Of a DNA stretch of 64,000 nt, positions 17,613-25,290 are shown piece after piece. Below the pieces are notes generated by a model. The model made no database searches and was not told where the DNA came from. It worked only from the letters and a program-made list of their open reading frames with translations. Every line of letters begins with the position of its first letter. Within the stretch, counting starts at the first letter, position 1. The translations under genes and the position numbers were made by a program. The stretch comes from Pseudoalteromonas tunicata (lineage in GTDB: Bacteria; Pseudomonadota; Gammaproteobacteria; Enterobacterales; Alteromonadaceae). The stretch spans positions 660,001 to 724,000 of the forward strand of contig NZ_CP011032.1 of assembly GCF_002310815.1 (NCBI RefSeq). The letters are read 5' to 3'.

Positions 17613-17641
17613 ACTTGTAATCAAATTACAAGTTAACTTGT
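17613..17641. promoter_or_regulatory. Repressor/Cro operators
   Basis: Two overlapping perfect palindromes: ACTTGTAAT-CAA-ATTACAAGT (17613-17633) and ACAAGTTAACTTGT (17628-17641). A further ACAAGT half-site is at 17581. They lie between the divergent repressor and Cro-like genes, about 55 bases before the latter. Confidence 0.8.
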
Positions 17642-17695
17642 ATTTTATTTAATTTAGTTGTATTTTGTTGTTAAGTTAAATTTGAGAACGAAATT

Positions 17696-17908
17696 ATGAC
17701 TGAGCAAAACCCACTCAAAAAAGCAATTTCAATTGCTCAAGGCCAAAAAGCCTTGGCTAAAAAAATTGGTGTGACACAGCAATGCATTTCGCTTTGGATC
17801 ACTAAAAACGCCGCAGTACCTGCAGAGCACGCCATTAAGATTGAAACAGAAACGGGCGTCTCACGAGCTGAGCTAAGACCCGATTTATTTGGTGCAACGC
17901 ATGGATAA
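17696..17908 (+). CDS. Cro/YdaS-like HTH protein
   Basis: 70 residues. HTH QKALAKKIGVTQQCISLWITK followed by VPAEHAIKIETETGVSRAELRPDLF, the YdaS/Cro-family end. First gene of the rightward early operon, opposite the repressor. Expected to act as Cro, lowering repressor synthesis and tuning early transcription. Confidence 0.82.
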   Translation: MTEQNPLKKAISIAQGQKALAKKIGVTQQCISLWITKNAAVPAEHAIKIETETGVSRAELRPDLFGATHG

Positions 17909-18086
17909 CTTAGATCGCGCATCAATTGAAGAACAACGCGCCCTTGACCGTGCGCTGGCTGTTCGCAAAACCACAGGCCCGCAAGCGTGCGGGCATTGCC
18001 TAAATTGTTTTGAACCATTGCCTAGCGATAAACGCTGGTGCGATGCCGACTGTAGAGAAGATTGGAGCAAACGCAATGAACGCTAA
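17901..18086 (+). CDS. Small zinc-finger phage protein
   Basis: 61 residues from ATG 17901, which overlaps the Cro-like stop. Four Cys in CGHCLNCFEPL and WCDADCREDW form a probable zinc ribbon seen in many small phage early proteins (DksA/TraR-like spacing, but without the coiled coil). Function unknown. Confidence 0.65.
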   Translation: MDNLDRASIEEQRALDRALAVRKTTGPQACGHCLNCFEPLPSDKRWCDADCREDWSKRNER

Positions 18087-18468
18087 AACCGCTTTTAAAC
18101 CACTTGATCAACACAACGAACACAGCCAAGACGCACAAAAACCCGCGCTTAATGTTGTAGGTAAACCAACCCCAAAAGGATTAGTTGAAATTAAAGCCAT
18201 GCTCAACGAGGCACGCCACAGCGCTGATCATGTAATGACGAATGTATTAAACGAGCGCGAACGCACCATTGTTTATTTTGCTGCGGGCTTAAGCCGCGAC
18301 GATATGAACAAAGGCTTTAAGCAGCTTGATGCTGAAAAGCGTTTGAAGGTGCAAAAAGCGGTGTTGATGCTGGATGAAATAGCGCTGGCATTTAAACGCG
18401 CTAACGCGGTGGCCCCCGCGAAATTTATTGAACATGCAAAACCCGCTGAGTATTTAACCCAGCACTAA
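18076..18468 (+). CDS. Phage early protein, unknown
   Basis: 130 residues from ATG 18076, preceded by GGAGC and overlapping the upstream gene. Helical, with no membrane segment. A central block (LNERERTIVYFAAGLSRDDMNKGFKQLDAEKRLKVQKAVLML) is well ordered and charged. Not recognised. Its place in the early operon suggests a role in replication takeover. Confidence 0.6.
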   Translation: MNAKTAFKPLDQHNEHSQDAQKPALNVVGKPTPKGLVEIKAMLNEARHSADHVMTNVLNERERTIVYFAAGLSRDDMNKGFKQLDAEKRLKVQKAVLMLDEIALAFKRANAVAPAKFIEHAKPAEYLTQH

Positions 18469-18502
18469 ACCGTAACATTAAACAAATGGTAAGGATGACA
18501 CC

Positions 18503-19084
18503 ATGAGCTCTACAAATCGCGGCACTGTTCGCAACGCAGATGATTATTACGTTACACCCCAAACAATGATTGATACGTTTTTATCACATTTTTTAGTTGA
18601 ATTTTCGCTACCTAAAGACAGTGTGATTTTAGACCCAAGCGCAGGTGGCTGCGATAAGCACGAGGCCAGTTATCCTGCGGTATTGGCTCAGTATGGGTTT
18701 AATAGGGTTGATAGTTGGGACATTCGCGAAGATTCACGGGCCGAGTGTAAAGGCATTGATTTTACTAACCCAAATACAATTCACCCGTTTTCATACGATG
18801 CGGTGATCACGAATCCGCCCTTTAAATTAGCCGATGAATTTACTTACCAAGCGCTTGAAATGGTGCGCGAGGGTGGTTTTGTTGTGATGCTGCAGCGCCT
18901 TAATTGGCTTGGCTCGCAAAAGCGCCATGCAATGTGGCAAGAGCTGCCGCTGGTTGCGGTGTTTGTGCACAGCAAGCGCCCAGGCTTTAACCCCGAAAAG
19001 CCGAACCTTACCGACTCGACCGAATACGCCCACTTTGTGTTTTGCAAAGGCGCAGAGCCCGACGCACGTTTATTTGTGATTTAA
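18503..19084 (+). CDS. SAM-dependent DNA methyltransferase-like protein
   Basis: 193 residues. Motif I-like DPSAGGC (44-50) and catalytic motif IV NPPF (104-107) identify an amino-methyltransferase of the N6-adenine type. There is no restriction partner, so a protective or regulatory orphan phage methylase is likely. It is short and shows no clear separate target-recognition domain. Confidence 0.75.
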   Translation: MSSTNRGTVRNADDYYVTPQTMIDTFLSHFLVEFSLPKDSVILDPSAGGCDKHEASYPAVLAQYGFNRVDSWDIREDSRAECKGIDFTNPNTIHPFSYDAVITNPPFKLADEFTYQALEMVREGGFVVMLQRLNWLGSQKRHAMWQELPLVAVFVHSKRPGFNPEKPNLTDSTEYAHFVFCKGAEPDARLFVI

Positions 19085-19124
19085 CCCACCAATTTAATTT
19101 TTTAACATCTTAAGGAATAAAAAG

Positions 19125-19442
19125 ATGACTGCTACTACTGATACACCAAACTACACCAACGCTGATCATGAATTGGCACTTACGTTTAACTTGATGCGTG
19201 ACATTGTTGTGCATGCGATTGACCAAGTTAATTTTACTATTCGTAATTTAAACACGCGCAATACGGTTGGTATGTTGATGCAATGCGAGGACACCATTGT
19301 TGATTTAATGCCGATTGTTGCGCGCATAGCGCAGGTTTATAGCGACTATCAGCCAGTTTATAACCAAATGCAATTTGCACTAAATGCGGTGCAAATAGGC
19401 GGTGACCCTGAGCAAATTGAATTGGTTGGGGGTGCGCTATGA
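19125..19442 (+). CDS. Phage early protein, unknown
   Basis: 105 residues, mostly helical and acidic (pattern DHELALTFNLMRDIVVHAIDQ, CEDTIVDLMPIVARI). Its stop overlaps the start of the exonuclease gene by four bases (ATGA), so the two products may be made together. Not recognised. Confidence 0.55.
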   Translation: MTATTDTPNYTNADHELALTFNLMRDIVVHAIDQVNFTIRNLNTRNTVGMLMQCEDTIVDLMPIVARIAQVYSDYQPVYNQMQFALNAVQIGGDPEQIELVGGAL

Positions 19443-19990
19443 ACCATGTGATGCTTGATTTAGAAACTATGGGCCAAGGTAGTAACGCGGCTATAGTAGC
19501 CATTGGTGCGGTATTTTTTGAGCCAACGACGGGCGAAATAGGAGCCAACTTTTATTGGAGAGTCGATTTAGAAAGCGCGGCTAAATATGGTGAGGTTGAC
19601 CCTAGCACTATTATCTGGTGGCTAAAGCAAAGCGATGCGGCCAGAGCTGAAATCACTAGTGACGACACGCTAGATTTAAACTGTGCACTTAGCGAGTTTT
19701 GCGAATGGATAGCGCAAATTGAAAAAACCAATAACCGCATTGTGTGGGGGAATGGCGCTAGTTTTGACAATGTTATTTTGAGTAATGCGTTTAAAGCGGT
19801 TGAATATAAAAAACCTTGGGAATATTGCAATGACCGCGATGTTAGAACCGTTGTTGAGTTAGGCCGAACGCTTAAAGGGTTTGATCCTAAACGTGATATG
19901 CCTTTTGAAGGCACGGCGCACAATGCGCTAGATGATGCTATTCATCAAGCTAAGTACGTATCGGCAATTTATAAAGCGCTTGCCGAGTAG
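19439..19990 (+). CDS. DEDDh 3'-5' exonuclease (Rv2179c/RNase T-like)
   Basis: 183 residues. The catalytic set is complete: D7 and E9 in MLDLETMG, D110 in GASFDN, H161 and D166 in HNALDDAIHQA. The spacing and length match the short 3'-5' exoribonuclease family common in P2-like and other phages. Likely trims RNA or DNA ends during phage replication. Confidence 0.85.
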   Translation: MNHVMLDLETMGQGSNAAIVAIGAVFFEPTTGEIGANFYWRVDLESAAKYGEVDPSTIIWWLKQSDAARAEITSDDTLDLNCALSEFCEWIAQIEKTNNRIVWGNGASFDNVILSNAFKAVEYKKPWEYCNDRDVRTVVELGRTLKGFDPKRDMPFEGTAHNALDDAIHQAKYVSAIYKALAE

Positions 19991-19996
19991 TCTTTA

Positions 19997-22369
19997 GTGA
20001 TGATGACTAAACCCGTCGATTTAGACACGTTACGCTTATCGGGGATGGCTAAAGGCATTATTGCGGCCATTACCGATGTTGATAACTTTAATTTTTTAGC
20101 GCGTGGGTTGCAGACTGTGCCCACGCCATTGCAAAGCCGCTTGGCGCGTAAATACATTACGCGCTATAACCAGCAACAAAAAGACGCTCGCTATAAAGCA
20201 AACCGTTGGTTAAGCCGTGTTATTTATCGGCTTAAACCAAGGTTTAACGTGCTGTTTAGAATTACTCAAAATATGCCATTGCCGTGGCATATTTTAAGCA
20301 GTTCTGAGAAAACCAAAAACCATGGCGCGACCATGGCCCGCGAATGTTTACAAATAGCGCTTGATATATCGGACGATTATCAGCGTTTGAAGTACGAAAA
20401 AATAGCCAAGCTTACTTATGAAGCGTGCGCTGAGCTTTCCAAGTCTGTGGGGGTGACGGCCCCTTTTTATTCGATGGTTGCCGATTATTTGCCGACTGAG
20501 GCAATTGAAATAGCGTTACTAAAAATGCAGTGTGATAAATGGTGGGCGCGACAACTTAAAAAAGTGCGCCGCCAATATATTGAGCTGCTTGAAATTGCCA
20601 CGGGTGAAGTGGGCAAAGACTTATTTTATTGTAAAAAAACCAAAAAATACCGTCGTAAGGGTATTAGCCCGTACTCGAGTAAACAGGCCCAACGCGAGTT
20701 TAGTTTTGCACAGGCCAGTGGCCGCCAATTTTTGGAAATGATGGAGCTTGAAAGTTCAAACGGTGATGTAATTAGCCTTATTGACGCTGTTAAAAGCGGC
20801 ATGGCAAACCCAACAAACCGCCGCAACGAGTTGATGCTACGCATACGCGAAACCGAAGAGCTGGCCGATGAAATGGGCTATGTGGGGATGTTTTATACCA
20901 TTACGTGCCCAGCGCGTTTTCATGCGAATGCGGATAAGTGGGACGGTTCGACGCCTAAAGATGCTCAAGCATATTTAATTAAAGAGTGGGCGCGTATTCG
21001 CACTAAGTTGAATAATCGCGGCCTTAATTATTTTGGTGTGAGAGTGGTTGAGCCGCACGCGGATGGTTGCCCGCATTGGCACATGATGCTGTTTATGCCT
21101 GCCAATAAAGCCCAAGAAATTAACGCGATTATGCGCTGGTATTTTATTAAAGAAGATAAAAACGAGCTTTATGCCCGCTACAAAAATGGTGAGCGCAGCA
21201 AGCTATTTAAGCAGTACAAGCAAAAGCGCCAAGAGTGGGGCTTTGCTAAAAGCCAAGGCAAAAAAGTTAAGGCGCCTACCAAATTTTACCGCACATTTAG
21301 CCCGCGTTTTGACGTTGTAAAAATGGATAAAACAAAGGGCAGTGCGGCTAGTTATATTGCTAAATACATTTCTAAAAATATCGACGGCTACCAATTAACG
21401 GGCCATGAAGATGCCGAAACAGGCGAAAGCCTTGATCAGCAAGTTAACCCTGTTTTGGCGTGGGCCACTACGTGGAATATTCGCCAGTTTCAATTTCAAG
21501 GTTCGCCAAGCGTGACGGTTTACCGTGAGTTACGCCGCGAGCGCAAAGAGCTTGCCGACGAAACAATAGAGCAAATACGCGAAGCGGCCGACCGTGGTTG
21601 CTGGTTTGACTATGTGAAATTGCAAGGCGGCATGTGCATTGGACGTAACGCCAACTTTAAACCGCTGTATGAAGATACGCCATTTGGTAACAACTATGCC
21701 GAAGTGGTGCGCCGAATTAAAGGTATTAAAACCAATGTGTGCGAAAAAGCGCTTGAAGTACGCAGCTTGCTAAACGTGTTTAGTGTGCATGTGGCGACGG
21801 AATTAAAAACCCGCTTGGTTGAGTGGACAAGGCAAATTGCAGGCACCGCTGAGAAGACTAAAGCGGCTGCTGAGGGTGGGGCTTTTGTCGGCGTAGCCGA
21901 CCTATCTTGGACTAGTGGTAATAACTGTACGCCAATAGCCGCAGGCTCTCGCGCTCAGTTTGACTTGTTGCGGCATGGCCTAACCAAAAATCAGATCGAT
22001 GATCTAAAAACGGGTAAAAGGATCGCGGTTGATGATCGGATTTATCAGTTAAAAAATGGTGAATTGGTGATCTTGGAAGGGCAAAGCGCACTGAATGAAC
22101 AAAAACGATTAGCAACTGAATACCAGGCGAATACGTTTGCGCAAAAAGCGGGCCGTTTAGAACCGAATAAAGAGGATTGGCGCTTGGCCCGTGAGTTGAT
22201 TGCGCTTGCTTATAGCCATGCGGCTAACGCTGGCCGTGATTATTTAGTGTTTGGCCGCAAAGACGAGCGCGGCGAACTGATTGAACAAGGTGATTATGAA
22301 TATGCCCAGGCGGTAATGGCGGGCGATGTTGAACAAGACTGGTGGGACACCGGTTTAATGATGGCGTAG
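19997..22369 (+). CDS. GpA-type rolling-circle replication endonuclease
   Basis: 790 residues, the size of P2 gpA. HUH motif PHWHM places the metal-binding histidines at 360 and 362. The motif YIAKY carries two nucleophile tyrosines at 453 and 457, almost the same positions and spacing as the pair in P2 gpA. It nicks its origin and initiates rolling-circle replication, acting mainly in cis. In P2 the origin lies within gene A; the site here was not located. Start could be GTG 19997 or the following ATGs. Confidence 0.92.
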   Translation: MMMTKPVDLDTLRLSGMAKGIIAAITDVDNFNFLARGLQTVPTPLQSRLARKYITRYNQQQKDARYKANRWLSRVIYRLKPRFNVLFRITQNMPLPWHILSSSEKTKNHGATMARECLQIALDISDDYQRLKYEKIAKLTYEACAELSKSVGVTAPFYSMVADYLPTEAIEIALLKMQCDKWWARQLKKVRRQYIELLEIATGEVGKDLFYCKKTKKYRRKGISPYSSKQAQREFSFAQASGRQFLEMMELESSNGDVISLIDAVKSGMANPTNRRNELMLRIRETEELADEMGYVGMFYTITCPARFHANADKWDGSTPKDAQAYLIKEWARIRTKLNNRGLNYFGVRVVEPHADGCPHWHMMLFMPANKAQEINAIMRWYFIKEDKNELYARYKNGERSKLFKQYKQKRQEWGFAKSQGKKVKAPTKFYRTFSPRFDVVKMDKTKGSAASYIAKYISKNIDGYQLTGHEDAETGESLDQQVNPVLAWATTWNIRQFQFQGSPSVTVYRELRRERKELADETIEQIREAADRGCWFDYVKLQGGMCIGRNANFKPLYEDTPFGNNYAEVVRRIKGIKTNVCEKALEVRSLLNVFSVHVATELKTRLVEWTRQIAGTAEKTKAAAEGGAFVGVADLSWTSGNNCTPIAAGSRAQFDLLRHGLTKNQIDDLKTGKRIAVDDRIYQLKNGELVILEGQSALNEQKRLATEYQANTFAQKAGRLEPNKEDWRLARELIALAYSHAANAGRDYLVFGRKDERGELIEQGDYEYAQAVMAGDVEQDWWDTGLMMA

Positions 22370-22377
22370 AGGTTTTT

Positions 22378-22674
22378 ATGACTGAAAATTTAAAAAGTGA
22401 ATCATGTAAGTGTTTTGATGAATATTTGGCGGCTGTCAGGGAAAAGATAGTTAATAATTTGGGCGATAATGCGATAGATACCAAAGTTGAATGGAGTAAT
22501 ACAACGTGGATTTTAGGTGGTGATTATGCGCCTGTTAATCCCCAAGTTAAATTTGAATATCGAAAAATTAAAAAAGGTGGCGAAATCGCCAAAGGAATAA
22601 CGAAAGATTGCATTACCGTTTCGGCTAATTTTTGCTGTTTTTGTGGCCGTAAATACCAAAAGGCTGATAAATAA
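22378..22674 (+). CDS. Small zinc-ribbon phage protein
   Basis: 98 residues from ATG 22378 after a GAGG site. Cys residues near both ends (SCKCFDEYL and NFCCFCGRKY) suggest a zinc-bound knuckle. It overlaps the next start as TAATG. Function unknown. Confidence 0.6.
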   Translation: MTENLKSESCKCFDEYLAAVREKIVNNLGDNAIDTKVEWSNTTWILGGDYAPVNPQVKFEYRKIKKGGEIAKGITKDCITVSANFCCFCGRKYQKADK

Positions 22675-22949
22675 TGAATACACATGAATCGGCTGAGTTA
22701 ATGCTTGAAACGGGTTTGTTTTATACAGCAACAACATTGGCCCGCACGTTTAGAGAATCGCCAGAAAAAGGCCAAAGAGTGATTAAAAATATATTGGCCA
22801 ATGCTCGTTATACGGTGTTGGTCGATCATAGCCCGGTTAAAAAATACAAAGTAACCGCGATTGATGGCCGCACCATGACGATTGACCAATTACAGCGTAA
22901 AGCCATTTTAATTAAGCGACCTTGTTTTATTGGTGCGCAACAAGTATGA
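22674..22949 (+). CDS. Phage early protein, unknown
   Basis: 91 residues. N-terminal helical part (ESAELMLETGLFYTATTLARTF), then a small beta region (YTVLVDHSPVKKYKVTAIDGRTM). Last gene of the early operon, followed by a strong terminator. Not recognised. Confidence 0.55.
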   Translation: MNTHESAELMLETGLFYTATTLARTFRESPEKGQRVIKNILANARYTVLVDHSPVKKYKVTAIDGRTMTIDQLQRKAILIKRPCFIGAQQV

Positions 22950-22977
22950 AAAAGCCCGCATAACGCGGGCTTTTTTA
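22949..22977 (+). terminator. Terminator of the early operon
   Basis: AAGCCCGC (22952-22959), loop ATAAC, GCGGGCTT (22965-22972), then T6. Symmetrical A/T flanks also allow it to end the convergent ogr-like transcript. Confidence 0.9.
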
Positions 22978-22993
22978 TGGCTAACAATCAAGA

Positions 22994-23239
22994 CTAAAGC
23001 CCAATTAACTCTAATTGTTCTTCACGCGGTAGGTTTTTAATTAGCGACGCGGCTAATTGTGCAGTGGTTTTACAAGGCGGGTTTAAGAAGTGATCAAACG
23101 ATTGGGTAATACGGAAAGTCGCCCCGCACTCTTTAGTATTGGTACATGAGCAATATAAATTAACCACATGGGCGCTTTGCTTTTCGCGTGACGTAATTGT
23201 TGCTTTAGCTTCGCAATTTGGACAAGTAACCCGCGCCAT
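22994..23239 (-). CDS. Ogr/Delta-like late-gene activator
   Basis: 81 residues. C6-x2-C9-x22-C32-x5-C38 closely matches the zinc-binding pattern of P2 Ogr and satellite P4 Delta (C-x2-C-x22-C-x4-C), followed by GATFRITQSFDHFL as in that family. Ogr proteins bind upstream of late promoters and contact the RNA polymerase alpha subunit. ATG 23239 is used; the longer frame from 23251 is less likely. In P2 ogr is at the far end of the tail operon, so its place here next to replication is a rearrangement relative to P2. Confidence 0.88.
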   Translation of the reverse strand: MARVTCPNCEAKATITSREKQSAHVVNLYCSCTNTKECGATFRITQSFDHFLNPPCKTTAQLAASLIKNLPREEQLELIGL

Positions 23240-23301
23240 AATAACCACCAATCGTTAATAAAATACACTGTGATTATATACAGTGATTCATTGCCTGACA
23301 A

Positions 23302-23582
23302 ATAACCATTTAACTATTAGCTGAGAACCCAGAGGCTCCAAAAATCACTCCTCCTCGCCTTCCGCTTTCGTGCAAAAAATGCGTCAAATTGACAAGCCCA
23401 GTGACACGATTATTTTAGCTAGGCCGTATTACTAAAGGATCTAAAAGAAAGTTAAAAAGGATCGTATTGTCAAAAAGTGACAATGTTTGACAATAAAGTG
23501 ACAACAAAAAGATCAAATATGTGGTGATTTACTTAATATTGAAATATTATAAATTTATTATCAGTTAAGTGATAAATAAATT
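23302..23582. promoter_or_regulatory. Intergenic control region with TGACA operators
   Basis: No gene seen. A perfect palindrome TTGTCA-AAAAG-TGACAA lies at 23467-23483; further TGACA/TTGACA units are at 23391-23402, 23487-23492 and 23498-23503. They precede the PapB/KorA-like regulator, which may bind them to control itself. TTGACA at 23487 could also serve as a -35 box, but I see no good -10 at standard spacing. Confidence 0.5.
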
Positions 23583-23825
23583 ATGAAATATTTACACAAA
23601 GGCTCACAAACTCAGGAGCGATTAGATGTACTTTTATCGTTTGGTAAAAGTACCAGTGAGGATATAAAAGCGGCACTCAGTGATTACTTAGTTCGTGGCA
23701 TTAGCAAAACCAATGCAGCAACACTTAACTTTGTACCAGCACCAAATTTAACAAGAGCGCTTAAGCGCCTTGAAGTTGTAGCAGGTAAAATTGAAAAGGT
23801 TAAAGAGTTAGATTTACAAAGGTAA
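23583..23825 (+). CDS. PapB/KorA-like small DNA-binding protein
   Basis: 80 residues. The segment YLVRGISKTNAATLNFVPAPNLTRALKRLEVV has the layout of the helix-turn-helix in PapB/adhesin-operon and KorA/TrfB-type regulators. Basic C-terminus. It lies 46 bases upstream of the DUF2971 gene and downstream of repeated TGACA sites, so an autoregulated two-gene cargo is likely. Confidence 0.6.
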   Translation: MKYLHKGSQTQERLDVLLSFGKSTSEDIKAALSDYLVRGISKTNAATLNFVPAPNLTRALKRLEVVAGKIEKVKELDLQR

Positions 23826-23871
23826 TAATTAGCCTCAAATAATGTTGAATAGTTTAAGGAAGTGACTAGAG

Positions 23872-24501
23872 ATGAGAGTTTATCATTTTATAGATAAAGA
23901 GTTTGGTTTAAAAAATATTAGAAACAGACGGTTAAAAGTCTCCGATATCATGACCGTAAATGACCCGTTTGAATTTTTTTCTGTAATTACTGCAGATATA
24001 ATTGATAGAAGTGCCTTAACTAAAACTAAAGAACAGCTAGCAAGTAAGTTTGGCTTTTTGTGTTTTAGTGAGTCATGGAAAAGCCCTGTACAGTGGGCAC
24101 ATTACGCTGAAAGACATACTGGTTTATGTCTCGGTTTTGATATACCAGATGGCCTGCTTCATAAAATAGACTATGTTGGTGAGAGATTTCATCTTCCACA
24201 GATTCCTAAAGAAGATGATATGAAGCGTCTATTAGAGACTAAATATTCCCATTGGTCGTATGAACAAGAGCACCGTTTGTGGGATGAGCTAAAAAATAAA
24301 GAAGGAGCCCATTATTTTAGATATTTTGATAAAGATCTTTTGCTTAAACAAGTGATTGTTGGTCACAAGTCCGATATAACTAGAGATGAGCTAAATACTG
24401 CACTGGGCAGTTTAACCTCTGAATGTGAAACATTTAAAGCAAGACCCGCTTATAATACATTTGACATGGTTAAGCAAAAAGATGACAGATTCTGGAAATA
24501 A
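23872..24501 (+). CDS. DUF2971 family protein, prophage cargo
   Basis: 209 residues. Family hallmarks: YHFIDKEFGLKNI near the start, NDPFEF (~32), FLCFSESWKSPVQWAHYAERHTGLCLGFD (~62-90) and YSHWSYEQEHRLW (~123-135). The biochemical role of DUF2971 is unknown; members are frequent in prophages and defence-rich loci. AT-rich compared with the late genes around it. Probably a 'moron' expressed with the upstream regulator. Confidence 0.78.
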   Translation: MRVYHFIDKEFGLKNIRNRRLKVSDIMTVNDPFEFFSVITADIIDRSALTKTKEQLASKFGFLCFSESWKSPVQWAHYAERHTGLCLGFDIPDGLLHKIDYVGERFHLPQIPKEDDMKRLLETKYSHWSYEQEHRLWDELKNKEGAHYFRYFDKDLLLKQVIVGHKSDITRDELNTALGSLTSECETFKARPAYNTFDMVKQKDDRFWK

Positions 24502-24504
24502 GTG

Positions 24505-24532
24505 AGCGCTAGTCACTAGCGCTTTTCTTTTT
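24505..24532. terminator. Terminator between DUF2971 gene and holin gene
   Basis: AGCGCTAG (24505-24512), loop TCA, CTAGCGCT (24516-24523), then a T-rich run. It overlaps the last codons of the convergent holin-like gene. Confidence 0.85.
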
Positions 24533-24964
24533 ATCCCGACCACCCCAAAACGCTCTAAACAATCGCATCAATCCAAGCGTTGAAACGGCAATACCTACAA
24601 TCACAAATTCAAAGTACCAGGGCGCACCGTTATAACCCATAGCCTGCCAACCTTTTTCCATATACGGTTGCATGGCAGGGATAAAGTGGCACACAAACAA
24701 ACCCAAAAAGAATAAAATGATCACTTCATCCATCATTGTTTTGTCGCGGTTCTTCAGCACAAGCAAGTCATAATCAGCGTCGTTTTGTTCGGCTTGCATA
24801 CAGCGTCTTGCTTTGGCTTCAAACTGAGCAATTTTAAAATTGTTTTCAGCTCGTGCTACATCGGCGGCCATTTCTGCGGCAATGCGTTTACGCTCAACAT
24901 AGCCGCCGGTTAAATCGGCGATTGGGTCAGTAATAAACGAAATCAGAGTTTTAAACCATCCCAT
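24509..24964 (-). CDS. Holin-like membrane protein
   Basis: 151 residues. An amphipathic charged N-terminal half (RKRIAAEMAADVARAENNFK) is followed by two membrane helices (about 80-99 and 117-137) and a Lys-rich end. This matches the phage '3TM holin' type: pore formation in the inner membrane to release an endolysin. It lies at the end of the leftward terminase-portal-holin operon. The start overlaps the upstream stop. Confidence 0.68.
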   Translation of the reverse strand: MGWFKTLISFITDPIADLTGGYVERKRIAAEMAADVARAENNFKIAQFEAKARRCMQAEQNDADYDLLVLKNRDKTMMDEVIILFFLGLFVCHFIPAMQPYMEKGWQAMGYNGAPWYFEFVIVGIAVSTLGLMRLFRAFWGGRDKKKSASD

Positions 24965-25290
24965 TATTTAACCCTCATTAGTAATTTAATAAACGCCTTT
25001 GGGTCTTTGCTTATGGTTGTAATAAGCTTGTCGAACCCTTCAAGCAAGTGCGGGGCAGCATAGGCAGTTACGCCAATCACCCCAGTTTTTAAACTTTCAT
25101 CAAAGCCGCGCCATTCACAAAACATCGCTGCAAGGTAGGCTGCAAATATCGCAATGAGTACACTCATAAAATAATGAAAGAACGTAAATTGCCGCTTACT
25201 TAAATACATTTGAATAGCGGCTGCTAAAAAACTCAACATAAGTAATTGCCCCCATTGTTTAATAAATTCAATTATGTTTAACCAGCTCAT
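24964..25290 (-). CDS. Second holin/LydA-like membrane protein
   Basis: 108 residues with two to three hydrophobic segments (LLMLSFLAAAIQMYL, FFHYFMSVLIAIFAAYLAAMF, and a weaker one near TGVIGVTAYAAPHLL). The pattern fits phage holins of the LydA type. It starts four bases inside the end of the portal gene. The pair with the next gene suggests a holin/antiholin arrangement, which is not tested. Confidence 0.65.
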   Translation of the reverse strand: MSWLNIIEFIKQWGQLLMLSFLAAAIQMYLSKRQFTFFHYFMSVLIAIFAAYLAAMFCEWRGFDESLKTGVIGVTAYAAPHLLEGFDKLITTISKDPKAFIKLLMRVK

